NCBI RefSeq assembly: GCF_001610875.1
Contig: NZ_CP011272.1
Coordinates: 5,499,988-5,563,987, forward strand
Source of the DNA: Pirellula sp. SH-Sr6A
GTDB taxonomy: Bacteria; Planctomycetota; Planctomycetia; Pirellulales; Pirellulaceae
Length of the DNA stretch: 64,000 nucleotides
Direction of reading: 5' to 3'
The position numbers and the translations under genes are program-made. The stretch's first letter is position 1, and each line of letters opens with the position of its first letter. Under the pieces are notes generated by a model. The model saw nothing but the letters and a program-made list of their open reading frames with translations, searched no databases and was not told the origin of the DNA. Shown here piece after piece: positions 9,214 to 16,776 of this stretch.

Positions 9214-9655
9214 ACGAATGAGTGCATTGATCGTGGACGACGATGAAGTCGTGCGGAAGATGTTGTCTTTTGCTCTCGGACGAATCGGCTTCAGCTGTCT
9301 TTGCGCCACCGATGGTGCTGACGCTTTTGCAACCTTGGATAGTGGCACATTCGATCTCGTGATCACCGATCTCGCGATGCCCAAGACCAACGGATACGCA
9401 CTGGCGTCTACATTGCTAGAAAGCCGAGAAAGGCCGTTTATCGTTGTGCATACAGCGGTTTTGGAACCCAAGCTAACCAAAGACCTTGAGCTGCGTGGAG
9501 TTGACGAGATTGTATTCAAGCCGACCGATTACAACGCGTTTGCGGAGCGGATGCGGACCATGGTCCGCGAACGAAGGATGAGCAAGGCCGAAGTTCCCCA
9601 AGAGTTTTTGGAGCTGGAAATCAAGCGAGTGAATAATCCAGCTTCGATTTCGTAA
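9203..9655 (+). CDS. Single-domain response regulator with C-terminal tail
   Basis: A 150-residue CheY-like receiver: acidic pocket VDDDE (residues 11-15), phosphoacceptor D56 in LVITDLAMP, the conserved threonine in VVHTAV and lysine K106 in VFKP. A tail of about 30 residues without a DNA-binding or enzymatic domain follows. The gene overlaps the last 11 bases of the hybrid kinase, so the two are made together; the kinase's HPt domain is the likely phosphodonor. As an output-less receiver it should act by protein contact. An alternative start two codons in (ATG at 9206) gives nearly the same product. Confidence 0.92.
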   Translation: MMNERMSALIVDDDEVVRKMLSFALGRIGFSCLCATDGADAFATLDSGTFDLVITDLAMPKTNGYALASTLLESRERPFIVVHTAVLEPKLTKDLELRGVDEIVFKPTDYNAFAERMRTMVRERRMSKAEVPQEFLELEIKRVNNPASIS

Positions 9656-9676
9656 TCAGATGGGGACCTCACCACC

Positions 9677-11149
9677 TCAACTCGTAGGGATCAACTCCAA
9701 GCACACGATTCGGTCCGTACCGCGAACATAAAGCAAGCCGTGCGAAACGACAGGGGGCGCCCAGCTTGGAGTATGAACGTAAGGGCGTTGTTCTCCCGGG
9801 ACCTGTTGGTTCGTGAGGTCCATCTCTGCCACCAATTCGAACCGGGATGTGTTGGGCTTCACCAATTGCAGAACTCCTCTTTCTCCCAAAAGGAGCAAGT
9901 GGTTATCGATCACAATCCCTGTCATGCGATCGCGATTGCGAATGGACCAAGTGGTTGTGACTTCCACTTTGCCTTTTTCCTTACTCCATTCCAAGCACCG
10001 CAGATCGGTATCGGGTTCATTCCGACCGCTGCTGACAAACACGTTCGAACCGATGACCAATGGATTGGTCCAGTGGGGGCGGAAAACCTGATCACGGCGC
10101 GACTTGCCGTCGGTCCATATAGCTTGCAGTCCACTGGATCCTATCTTAAGCAGTGAGCCCCCTTTCTCGTACGCTTCACCGATTAAAACATCGCCCTGCA
10201 CCAAAGTGGGTGGCGCCCCGTTCACACTTTCCAGTGATGACGCTCGCCAAGCATAAAAGCGTTCGTCTGAGCCATCGGAGGGATTGAATGCGAGCAACCC
10301 TTCGCGAACGAATGCGAGCAAGACATCCTTGCCATTGATTTCGCGGACTACCGGTGCGGCGTAGCTAGCGAGATAGTTGCCGACACGATGAAGTACATTG
10401 CCGGTTCGCTTATCGAAACCAACCAGCGCACATTGGTTTGGGCGAGAGGAAGGGACATCGTTGACCGAAAGATCCGCGGCGGACCGCCCGTCGGGACGGC
10501 TCCCCCCGACCATTACCCAGAGGATATCGCGATAGACCAAGGGCGAGGCACCCACGCCGAAGAAGTTGGGGATGACCCAAAACTCCTCATTGAGGTTCTT
10601 TTCCCAGATCCGCTTCCCATCGCTTGTGGACACGCAGGCCAGTTTGCCCGCTGCTCCATAAACGTAGACTCGTTCTCCATCGACTACGGGGCTGCAGCGT
10701 GGCCCGTTGTTGTATCCGTAAGCATCGAAATAGGTGACGGGGCTTTCCCAGGTCCAAAGGATCTGTCCAGTCTCGGCGTGGTGGCAAGTCAATCGTTCAC
10801 GATCTTCGAAGCGATCGAATTGAAACCAGCGACCATGGCTCGCGACACCGTTTCCGTAACCTTCCCCCGTCGGTGCCGACCAGACCACGCGCAGGCCTTG
10901 GTCTCCCCAATTGGTCCGTATGCCCTTCTCAGTACTCGTCGAATCATAACGCGCTCCGAGCATGCGGGGCCAATCCTCGCCTTGCGCGCGGGTCCAAAGG
11001 GACTGGGTTTCCCCCGAACCAACCTGGGCCATCACGCCTCTCAACGGGCATACGGTTGTGACGAATCCTAGAATGGCGACAATGAGGAAGTGTTTCAGTC
11101 GTTGGCTGCGGTGGGGTATCGTGAAGGCGAGCATCGTGAAATCGAACAT
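9677..11149 (-). CDS. Exported PQQ-like beta-propeller protein
   Basis: A 490-residue protein with an N-terminal signal peptide (hydrophobic stretch at about 20-35, cleavage near VMAQ). The body is a series of WD/PQQ-like blades with recurring elements such as QILWTWESP, KRIWEKN and GKLACVSTSDG, as in BamB and other PQQ-like propellers. No cofactor-binding enzyme motif is seen, so a scaffolding or binding role is more likely than dehydrogenase activity. Planctomycetes have many such exported propellers of unknown use. An in-frame ATG at 11134 is an alternative start; neither start has a clear ribosome-binding site. The gene is transcribed divergently from arfB. Confidence 0.8.
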   Translation of the reverse strand: MFDFTMLAFTIPHRSQRLKHFLIVAILGFVTTVCPLRGVMAQVGSGETQSLWTRAQGEDWPRMLGARYDSTSTEKGIRTNWGDQGLRVVWSAPTGEGYGNGVASHGRWFQFDRFEDRERLTCHHAETGQILWTWESPVTYFDAYGYNNGPRCSPVVDGERVYVYGAAGKLACVSTSDGKRIWEKNLNEEFWVIPNFFGVGASPLVYRDILWVMVGGSRPDGRSAADLSVNDVPSSRPNQCALVGFDKRTGNVLHRVGNYLASYAAPVVREINGKDVLLAFVREGLLAFNPSDGSDERFYAWRASSLESVNGAPPTLVQGDVLIGEAYEKGGSLLKIGSSGLQAIWTDGKSRRDQVFRPHWTNPLVIGSNVFVSSGRNEPDTDLRCLEWSKEKGKVEVTTTWSIRNRDRMTGIVIDNHLLLLGERGVLQLVKPNTSRFELVAEMDLTNQQVPGEQRPYVHTPSWAPPVVSHGLLYVRGTDRIVCLELIPTS

Positions 11150-11212
11150 CGTGTATTTGTTGGGTAAAGAAGCGGGTGGAGCGGTGGGTGCTGAGAAAGG
11201 TGAGGAGCGGGG

Positions 11213-11635
11213 ATGGAAGACTTAGTCATCAATGAGCACGTCCTGATCCCAGCGAGCGAATTGCAATTTACATTTTCGCGAAGTGGGGGGCCGGGGGGGC
11301 AGAACGTAAACAAGGTCAACTCGAAGGCCACGTTGACGTGGGATCTCGCAGGTACCCAGGCATTGTACCCTGGGACCTTGCAACGGCTAAAGGCGCTCGC
11401 TGGTTCGCGATTGACGGAATCGGGAATGTTGCAGATCACCAGCCAAGTCCATCGCGATCAGCTCAGCAACATTCAAGCGTGTCGCGAACGGCTTCGTCAT
11501 ATGATTCTCGATGCCATGACGCCACCGACGGTCCGTAAGCCGACGCGACCTACTCGAGGATCTCAGCGGCGCCGCATCGAGGGGAAACGTATCCAGAGCC
11601 AGAAAAAACAAGGCAGGGCCGGGGGCTGGGAGTAG
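11213..11635 (+). CDS. arfB: Peptidyl-tRNA hydrolase ArfB (ribosome rescue)
   Basis: A 140-residue protein with the release-factor catalytic loop, RSGGPGGQNVNK (GGQ at 28-30), but without the codon-recognition domain of RF1/RF2. The C-terminal tail of about 30 residues is strongly basic, as needed to sit in the empty mRNA channel of a stalled ribosome. These features together identify ArfB (YaeJ), which releases the peptide from stalled ribosomes. A GAGGAG ribosome-binding site ends 5 bases before the ATG. Confidence 0.92.
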   Translation: MEDLVINEHVLIPASELQFTFSRSGGPGGQNVNKVNSKATLTWDLAGTQALYPGTLQRLKALAGSRLTESGMLQITSQVHRDQLSNIQACRERLRHMILDAMTPPTVRKPTRPTRGSQRRRIEGKRIQSQKKQGRAGGWE

Positions 11636-11798
11636 CCACACGAGAACTCCCAATCCATCGCAAAGCGACGTCTCCTTTTTCGATGCAAACTCCAGACGTT
11701 CCGGTTCCCCGCCTCGTCCCGGATGGATGCCATTTCTCCTGAACTGGTGTATTATAGCGTCTTTGCACCCCTACCTGCCCTTTCTGAGGTTTTCGATC

Positions 11799-13283
11799 AT
11801 GAGCGTGTCCCGTTCCCGACCCAATTCTCGCCGCGAGTTTCTCGAACGATCGATGCTGACCACGGCAGCGCTACTAGCAGCCCAATCTCGGTTCGGATCC
11901 CCAGCCATGGCGCAGGACAATCAGTCGCCCTCGGTGAGTCCCAACGAGCAGATCCACGTGGCGGTGATTGGAGGCGGGGGGAGAGGACAGTCCCACATCG
12001 GTGGTTTCGCGGGCAAAAAAGGAACGATCGTCACTCACATATGCGATTGCGATGAACGGGCTGGGCAGCGATCTTGCGATTCCGCTGCGGAAAAGCAAGG
12101 TGGAATGCGACCGGCTTGGGTAAAAGACGTCCGGAAGCTTTTAGAAGACAAATCTATCCATGCAGTGAGTATCGCGACGCCCAACCATTGGCATTCGCTC
12201 GGAGCGATTTGGGCGGTGCAGGCAGGCAAAGACGTTTATGTCGAGAAGCCTGTGTCCCACAACGTGCTCGAAGGGAGACGATTGGTTCAGGCGGCTCGCA
12301 AGCATAACCGTATCGTACAAACCGGCACCCAAAGCCGATCGAATCCGGGTATGCGTGCGGCGATGGAATTCATCCATTCCGGGGGTATTGGAGAAGTCTC
12401 CGTGGCTCGGGGGCTGTGTTATAAGCGTCGACCCTCCATCGGACCGAAGGGTACCTACGAGGTTCCCAAGGAAGTCGATTACGACCTCTGGTCCGGTCCA
12501 GCTCCCATCCTGCCGGTAACGCGCAAACAGTTTCACTACGACTGGCACTGGCAATGGGCATACGGCAACGGTGATCTCGGCAATCAAGGTATCCATCAAA
12601 TGGATTTGTGCCGATGGGCTCTCAATGCGAATAAGCTTTGCGAACAGACGTTCTCCATCGGTGGACGCCTAGGCTACGAGGACGCAGGTGAGACCGCCAA
12701 TACGCAACTCGTTGTTCATGATTTCGGCGAGAAGCAGTTGGCGTTCGAAGTCCGAGGATTGAAGACGGGTGATTACAAAGGCGCGAGCGTTGGTATCATC
12801 GTCGAAGGATCGAAAGGATACCTTGTCATGACCACCTACCAATCAGGAACGGCATTCGACTTGGACGGAAAACCGATCAAGACCTTTGACGGCGGAAGCG
12901 ATTCCTACCACTACAAGAACTTTGAAGAGGCGGTACGAGCACGCGATCACAAACTTCTCAACGCCGACGTCGAAGAAGGACATCTCTCGAGCGCGTTGTG
13001 CCATCTCGGCAATATTTCCTTGCTCATGGGGGATAAGTTGGAAAAGAAGGACGCGGCCGAACGTGTTGCGAAGATCGCGGGTCCATCCAAGGTTGCGGAG
13101 GCATGGGATCGGACTGTGGACCATTTGAAGGAAAATTCCGTAGAGTCGTTTCAAGTTCAGGTTGGCCCTCATTTGGTCTTTGACCCCATTTCCGAATCCT
13201 TTGTCGGGAACGACCGAGCCAATACCATGCTCTCGCGAGAATACCGCAAAGGATACGAACTTCCTTCCGAACAGTCCGTCTAA
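11799..13283 (+). CDS. Tat-exported Gfo/Idh/MocA oxidoreductase
   Basis: About 494 residues. The frame is open from 11727, but the ATG at 11799 places a twin-arginine signal at the N-terminus (NSRREFLERS, then a moderately hydrophobic stretch ending PAMAQ). The NAD-binding Rossmann motif follows as VAVIGGGGRGQSH, and the family motif DVYVEKPVSHN carries the usual catalytic-site lysine. Such Tat-exported NAD(P)-dependent sugar oxidoreductases are greatly expanded in planctomycetes and carry their cofactor across the membrane folded. The substrate is unknown. A terminator-like hairpin lies about 50 bases after the stop, so it is probably monocistronic. Confidence 0.9.
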   Translation: MSVSRSRPNSRREFLERSMLTTAALLAAQSRFGSPAMAQDNQSPSVSPNEQIHVAVIGGGGRGQSHIGGFAGKKGTIVTHICDCDERAGQRSCDSAAEKQGGMRPAWVKDVRKLLEDKSIHAVSIATPNHWHSLGAIWAVQAGKDVYVEKPVSHNVLEGRRLVQAARKHNRIVQTGTQSRSNPGMRAAMEFIHSGGIGEVSVARGLCYKRRPSIGPKGTYEVPKEVDYDLWSGPAPILPVTRKQFHYDWHWQWAYGNGDLGNQGIHQMDLCRWALNANKLCEQTFSIGGRLGYEDAGETANTQLVVHDFGEKQLAFEVRGLKTGDYKGASVGIIVEGSKGYLVMTTYQSGTAFDLDGKPIKTFDGGSDSYHYKNFEEAVRARDHKLLNADVEEGHLSSALCHLGNISLLMGDKLEKKDAAERVAKIAGPSKVAEAWDRTVDHLKENSVESFQVQVGPHLVFDPISESFVGNDRANTMLSREYRKGYELPSEQSV

Positions 13284-13335
13284 GAGGAATGTTCTCGATC
13301 TTTCCCTGCGAGACGTCTTCATTCTGAATCTTCCA

Positions 13336-13369
13336 AGGCCGATGCTTCCTCGAGCGGTTGCATCGGCCT
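13336..13369 (+). terminator. Hairpin downstream of the oxidoreductase gene
   Basis: AGGCCGATGC (13336-13345) pairs perfectly with GCATCGGCCT (13360-13369) across a 14-base loop, 53 bases after the stop. The bases after it are only moderately T-rich, so it is a weak or factor-assisted terminator candidate. Confidence 0.5.
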
Positions 13370-13468
13370 CGTTCCATTTACCGCTTGAGCATGGTATCTC
13401 TCGTAGAAAAGTCGCGTTATCATTACGAAACGCTACCTGTTCTCTTTCTCACGGCATCGAAGGTCGGT

Positions 13469-14254
13469 ATGTCATCATTGAGGATTCGCATCCAAACATC
13501 TGCACCCAGCGGAACGATTGTGTTGGACAACGCGAAGACCAGGAATGCCTTGTCACGCGAAACCATCGAAGATCTCACCGAGGCGTTTGCCGATTTTCAC
13601 CGTGAGAAAAGCGTGCGCGCTGTCATCCTGACCGCTACGGGCTCAACGTTTTGTTCGGGGATAGACTTGAAGCAATGGAGTGAGATTCAAGGGAGCGAAG
13701 AGTCCTTGGCCGCATGGCAGGATGTGACAACGGAACTTCAGGAGTTGTATGAAACGATGCTTCGATTTCCGAAGCCTATCGTCGTCGCCATCGACGGCCC
13801 GGTGCTAGGGGCGGGGCTCGGTCTGGTATTAGCCTCGGATTTGGTGGTGGCATCGAAACGAGCGAGCTTCGCGTCGCTCGCGTCCCGGGTAGGGTTGGTT
13901 TCGGGATTGGTCGCCCCGCTTCTCGCATTCCGCTCAGGAGCCTCGGTGGCTGCGCGGTTGTTGCTGCATCCCCATCCAGTGAGTGCTGAACAGGCCTACC
14001 ATTGGGGGTTGGTCCATTACTTGGTAGACTCCGGACAGATTTGGGCGAAGGGAAATGAGATTGTTCAGGATATCGCACAGTCCTCGGTGGAGTCCATGCA
14101 AATGACCAAGCGATTGCTCAATGAGATGGTTGGCGAATCGACTTGGTCTCACCTCACCAGTGGAGCCGCCGTGATGGCCACCATCATGAGCACCGAGTCG
14201 GCTTCCGAGGGCTTGAAAGCCTTTGTTGAAAAGCGGCCGACCAAGTTCCCGTAG
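13469..14254 (+). CDS. Enoyl-CoA hydratase/isomerase family protein
   Basis: About 261 residues from the ATG at 13469, which has GAAGG 5 bases upstream; the frame is open further back (from 13358) but those extra residues are not family-like and overlap the terminator hairpin. The crotonase fold is shown by TFCSGIDLKQW (oxyanion-hole loop and CoA site), PKPIVVAIDGPVLGAGLGLVLASDL and the C-terminal helices with KAFVEKRPTKF. The usual catalytic glutamate that follows the second oxyanion segment is not obvious: the region reads SLASRVGLVSG where hydratases have a conserved Glu. The enzyme may therefore be an isomerase, a hydrolase or a non-canonical member. It stands alone, with no beta-oxidation neighbours. 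Confidence 0.85.
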   Translation: MSSLRIRIQTSAPSGTIVLDNAKTRNALSRETIEDLTEAFADFHREKSVRAVILTATGSTFCSGIDLKQWSEIQGSEESLAAWQDVTTELQELYETMLRFPKPIVVAIDGPVLGAGLGLVLASDLVVASKRASFASLASRVGLVSGLVAPLLAFRSGASVAARLLLHPHPVSAEQAYHWGLVHYLVDSGQIWAKGNEIVQDIAQSSVESMQMTKRLLNEMVGESTWSHLTSGAAVMATIMSTESASEGLKAFVEKRPTKFP

Positions 14255-14320
14255 AAGTTACTCGCTCTCCCCCGGCCGAGCACACCGGCCTGCTATTCAC
14301 GTACGCCCAAAGACACAGAA

Positions 14321-15139
14321 ATGACCCAACCGAGCAACGAAGTCAAATATCTGCTATTCGATGTCGAAAGTGTCGCGGATGGTGCCATGATCGCATCGAC
14401 TCGCTACCCAGGTTTGGGGCTCGCACCGGAGGAAGCTTGCGAACGCTTTCGTTTTGAACTGTTGAAGGAGTCAGGGAAGGACTTTATCCCGTACACCTAT
14501 CACATACCCGTCGCTGTCGTGATTGCGAAAATTCGCGACGATTTCAGCTTGATGGAGATTGTTTCTCTCGATGAACCGCAACATCGTCCCCAGGTGATCA
14601 CGAAGTACTTTTGGGTAGGGTGGGAACGGTACGCTCGCCCCACGTTTATCACGTTTAACGGTCGCTCCTTCGATCTACCGCTTATGGAACTGTCTGCCTA
14701 TCGCTATGGAGTAAGCATTCCATCGTGGTTCAACATTTACGACAAAGCGTTTGAGCAATACCGAAATCGGTACAACGTCAGCTCTCACCTTGATCTGCAT
14801 GAGATATTGACCAACTTTGGCAGCAGTTGGTTCCGCGGTGGTTTGAACCTAGCCGCTCAAATTATTCAGAAGCCCGGCAAAATTGATGTTCAGGGGAACA
14901 TGGTTCACGAGCTTTACAATGAGGGGAAACTGGCGGAAATCAGCGAGTACTGCCGCTGCGATGTACTCGACACATACTTCGTTTACCTCCGATCGCTGTT
15001 GGTAATGGGACGGATCACATCGGAACGGGAGTCGCAATTGATCGAGCAAGTCCGAAGTATGCTCGAAGAACAATCCGATTCCCATCCCGCCTACCAACTC
15101 TACCTAAACCACTGGAGCAGGCTCGAACAAACCCAGTGA
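14321..15139 (+). CDS. Predicted 3'-5' exonuclease related to PolB exonuclease domain
   Basis: A 272-residue protein with the three exonuclease motifs of the DnaQ/PolB type: YLLFDVESVAD (Exo I, D14 and E16), ITFNGRSFDLPLM (Exo II) and EYCRCDVLDTYFVYL (Exo III). The middle element SHLDLHEILTNFG is characteristic of the stand-alone PolB-exonuclease-like family (Pfam DNA_pol_B_exo2). It would degrade DNA 3' to 5' with two metal ions, in repair or proofreading in trans. Its stop directly abuts the stop of the convergent universal stress protein gene, with no base between them. Confidence 0.87.
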   Translation: MTQPSNEVKYLLFDVESVADGAMIASTRYPGLGLAPEEACERFRFELLKESGKDFIPYTYHIPVAVVIAKIRDDFSLMEIVSLDEPQHRPQVITKYFWVGWERYARPTFITFNGRSFDLPLMELSAYRYGVSIPSWFNIYDKAFEQYRNRYNVSSHLDLHEILTNFGSSWFRGGLNLAAQIIQKPGKIDVQGNMVHELYNEGKLAEISEYCRCDVLDTYFVYLRSLLVMGRITSERESQLIEQVRSMLEEQSDSHPAYQLYLNHWSRLEQTQ

Positions 15140-15571
15140 TTAGATTTTCAGAACAAGTACGGGGCTCTTCGCTAACCGAACGATCCGCTCGGCAACACTC
15201 CCGAGCAACAGTCGAGTCAGCCCGCTTCGGCCGTGCGATGGGACGATGATCAGACCCGCTTCGATTTGCTCGGCGCGGTCGGCGCAAACGGTTCCTGGAT
15301 CACCGATCATCACCTCTTCCGTGATTCCTCCGTATCGTTTCTCCGCGAATTCCTTCTTAAGCAAGTCCATCGCTTGATCGATTCTTCTCTGGTCGTCACT
15401 CCACTCGATCGGAATCCCCTCGGGGGCGAGAGGTACGAAAATTGGGAGAACGTGCAGCACGTGGACTTGGGATCGATCCTCCACCATCTCCAGAGCCTTG
15501 TCGATCGCGGCATGAGAAGGTTCGGAGAAATCAAAGGGAACCAAAACTGGCTTGTTGATCGACCATGGCAT
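15140..15571 (-). CDS. Universal stress protein, UspA family
   Basis: A 143-residue single Usp domain. The N-terminal VLVPFDFSEPSH and the ATP-binding signature SHGRSGLTRLLLGSVAERIVR-type loop (G-x2-G-x9-G-S) near residue 115 show an ATP-binding UspA protein, followed by the usual SPVLVLK end. It probably dimerises in the cytoplasm and responds to nutrient, redox or other stress. The gene ends exactly where the exonuclease gene on the other strand ends, and its start lies upstream of and divergent from the DNA-repair gene. Confidence 0.92.
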   Translation of the reverse strand: MPWSINKPVLVPFDFSEPSHAAIDKALEMVEDRSQVHVLHVLPIFVPLAPEGIPIEWSDDQRRIDQAMDLLKKEFAEKRYGGITEEVMIGDPGTVCADRAEQIEAGLIIVPSHGRSGLTRLLLGSVAERIVRLAKSPVLVLKI

Positions 15572-15692
15572 GATGAAACGGCCCTTGAGGATGACAGAAC
15601 GGGACGAAGTAGCACGTGCCCAACAGGAGGTTACAACGCTGGATTATACTGTTCCGCTGGCATTCTTTGTAGCAAGCTTCCGAAGGGGTAGG

Positions 15693-16511
15693 ATGAGTCG
15701 AAAAACATTTGAAGAGTGGAAAGATCGCAAACCTGCGAGACGCATGGTGGAAGTCGCTGATGAGGTCCGTGAGGGCTTGTCGTTGGGCGTCTTGGAGTCC
15801 AAGAATTTGGTGGAATGGCTTAGCGTGGATCGCATTCGCTTACTGCAACATCTCTCCGAGGAATTGTCGTTGCCGATCTCTGACGAAGCGATTCGATTGG
15901 TTCAAAATGACACGCGGGAATTGGCAGCGCTCAAAAAGAGCCAATGGATTGGAGCCTATCTGGCGACAGTCGTTCAGGTCGGTGATAACGCTTGGAAATC
16001 GATGTCCATCCACGCCAGCGATGTCGTGCGTGAATGGGCTGCCTTGGTCGTCGGGCACGCTCCGCTGTCGTTCTTAAAGAAACTAGCTTGGATCAAACTC
16101 TTCGCGGATGATTCCAACCCAGGGCTTCGTGAGATTGCTTGGATCTCCCTCCGTAATGACGTTCTCCGCGATACCGAGGAGTGCATCCGGCGCCTCGTGC
16201 CTTGGACGGGAAGCCGAAATGAGCGATTGCGACGCTTCGCCAGCGAACTCACCCGACCGCGAGGTGTGTGGACTTTTCACATCGCGCAACTCAAAAGGTG
16301 CCCGGAGTTGGCTATCGATATCTTGGAACCCTTAAAAGAGGATGATTCCAAATACGTCAAAGACTCGGTTGCGAACTGGCTGAACGACGCCAGCAAAACC
16401 AAACCGGATTGGGTGGTCGAGATCACCGATCGCTGGCAACGCGAGTCCGGCTCCCTTCACACGCAATATATCATCCGCCGCGCATTGCGGACTCTCCGCG
16501 GAAAATCCTGA
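15693..16511 (+). CDS. AlkC/AlkD-like DNA alkylation repair protein
   Basis: About 272 residues from the ATG at 15693 (GAAGGGG lies upstream); the frame runs back to 15552 over the stress-protein start but those codons are unlikely to be used. The protein is a chain of HEAT-like helices, and its C-terminal element YVKDSVANWLNDASKTKPDWV with the ending RRALRTLRGK is the typical AlkC/AlkD-like pattern ('a.hlnDiskd.Pd'). Members excise N3- and N7-alkylated purines without base flipping. It starts 121 bases from the divergent universal stress protein, which may share the promoter region. Confidence 0.82.
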   Translation: MSRKTFEEWKDRKPARRMVEVADEVREGLSLGVLESKNLVEWLSVDRIRLLQHLSEELSLPISDEAIRLVQNDTRELAALKKSQWIGAYLATVVQVGDNAWKSMSIHASDVVREWAALVVGHAPLSFLKKLAWIKLFADDSNPGLREIAWISLRNDVLRDTEECIRRLVPWTGSRNERLRRFASELTRPRGVWTFHIAQLKRCPELAIDILEPLKEDDSKYVKDSVANWLNDASKTKPDWVVEITDRWQRESGSLHTQYIIRRALRTLRGKS

Positions 16512-16546
16512 CGCAATCCGGACCTGCCTCGCTCGCCAACCCGGCG

Positions 16547-16583
16547 AAACTGCAGTCCTCACCCTGCATGCTCCCTGCAGTTT
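16547..16583 (+). terminator. Terminator-like hairpin after the DNA repair gene
   Basis: AAACTGCAG (16547-16555) pairs perfectly with CTGCAGTTT (16575-16583) across 19 bases, beginning 36 bases after the stop and followed by a pyrimidine-rich stretch (CTCCTCT). A plausible rho-independent or assisted terminator. Confidence 0.45.
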
Positions 16584-16688
16584 CTCCTCTGCAGCGCGCG
16601 GAAGCCAGCGATAACGGGCAAATAATTGTGTGAGCGTAAGGTCTTTCCTATTAAGTACTTAGGATATTTGTTTTCTCAGACAGGACAC

Positions 16689-16705
16689 TTGGCACGTTTT
16701 GTGTA
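16689..16705 (+). promoter_or_regulatory. Possible sigma-54-type promoter of the PspA operon
   Basis: TTGGCACG at 16689-16696 is a perfect -24 element of a sigma-54 promoter. The -12 element at the right spacing reads GTGTA instead of TTGCA, so the GC of the -12 box is GT. It lies about 72 bases before the first gene of an operon that contains pspA, a gene controlled by sigma-54 in enterobacteria. The half-good match keeps this tentative. Confidence 0.3.
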
Positions 16706-16776
16706 TTGGGTAGTGATGGTGGACGCAAACGAAGCGACGTCTACCTCCTTCCCCCACGAGTGCAAGGTTCTCTGTT

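Noticed and set aside
10388-11071. 227-residue plus-strand frame inside the beta-propeller gene
   Set aside because: Antisense to a gene with clear repeats; no start signal or family.
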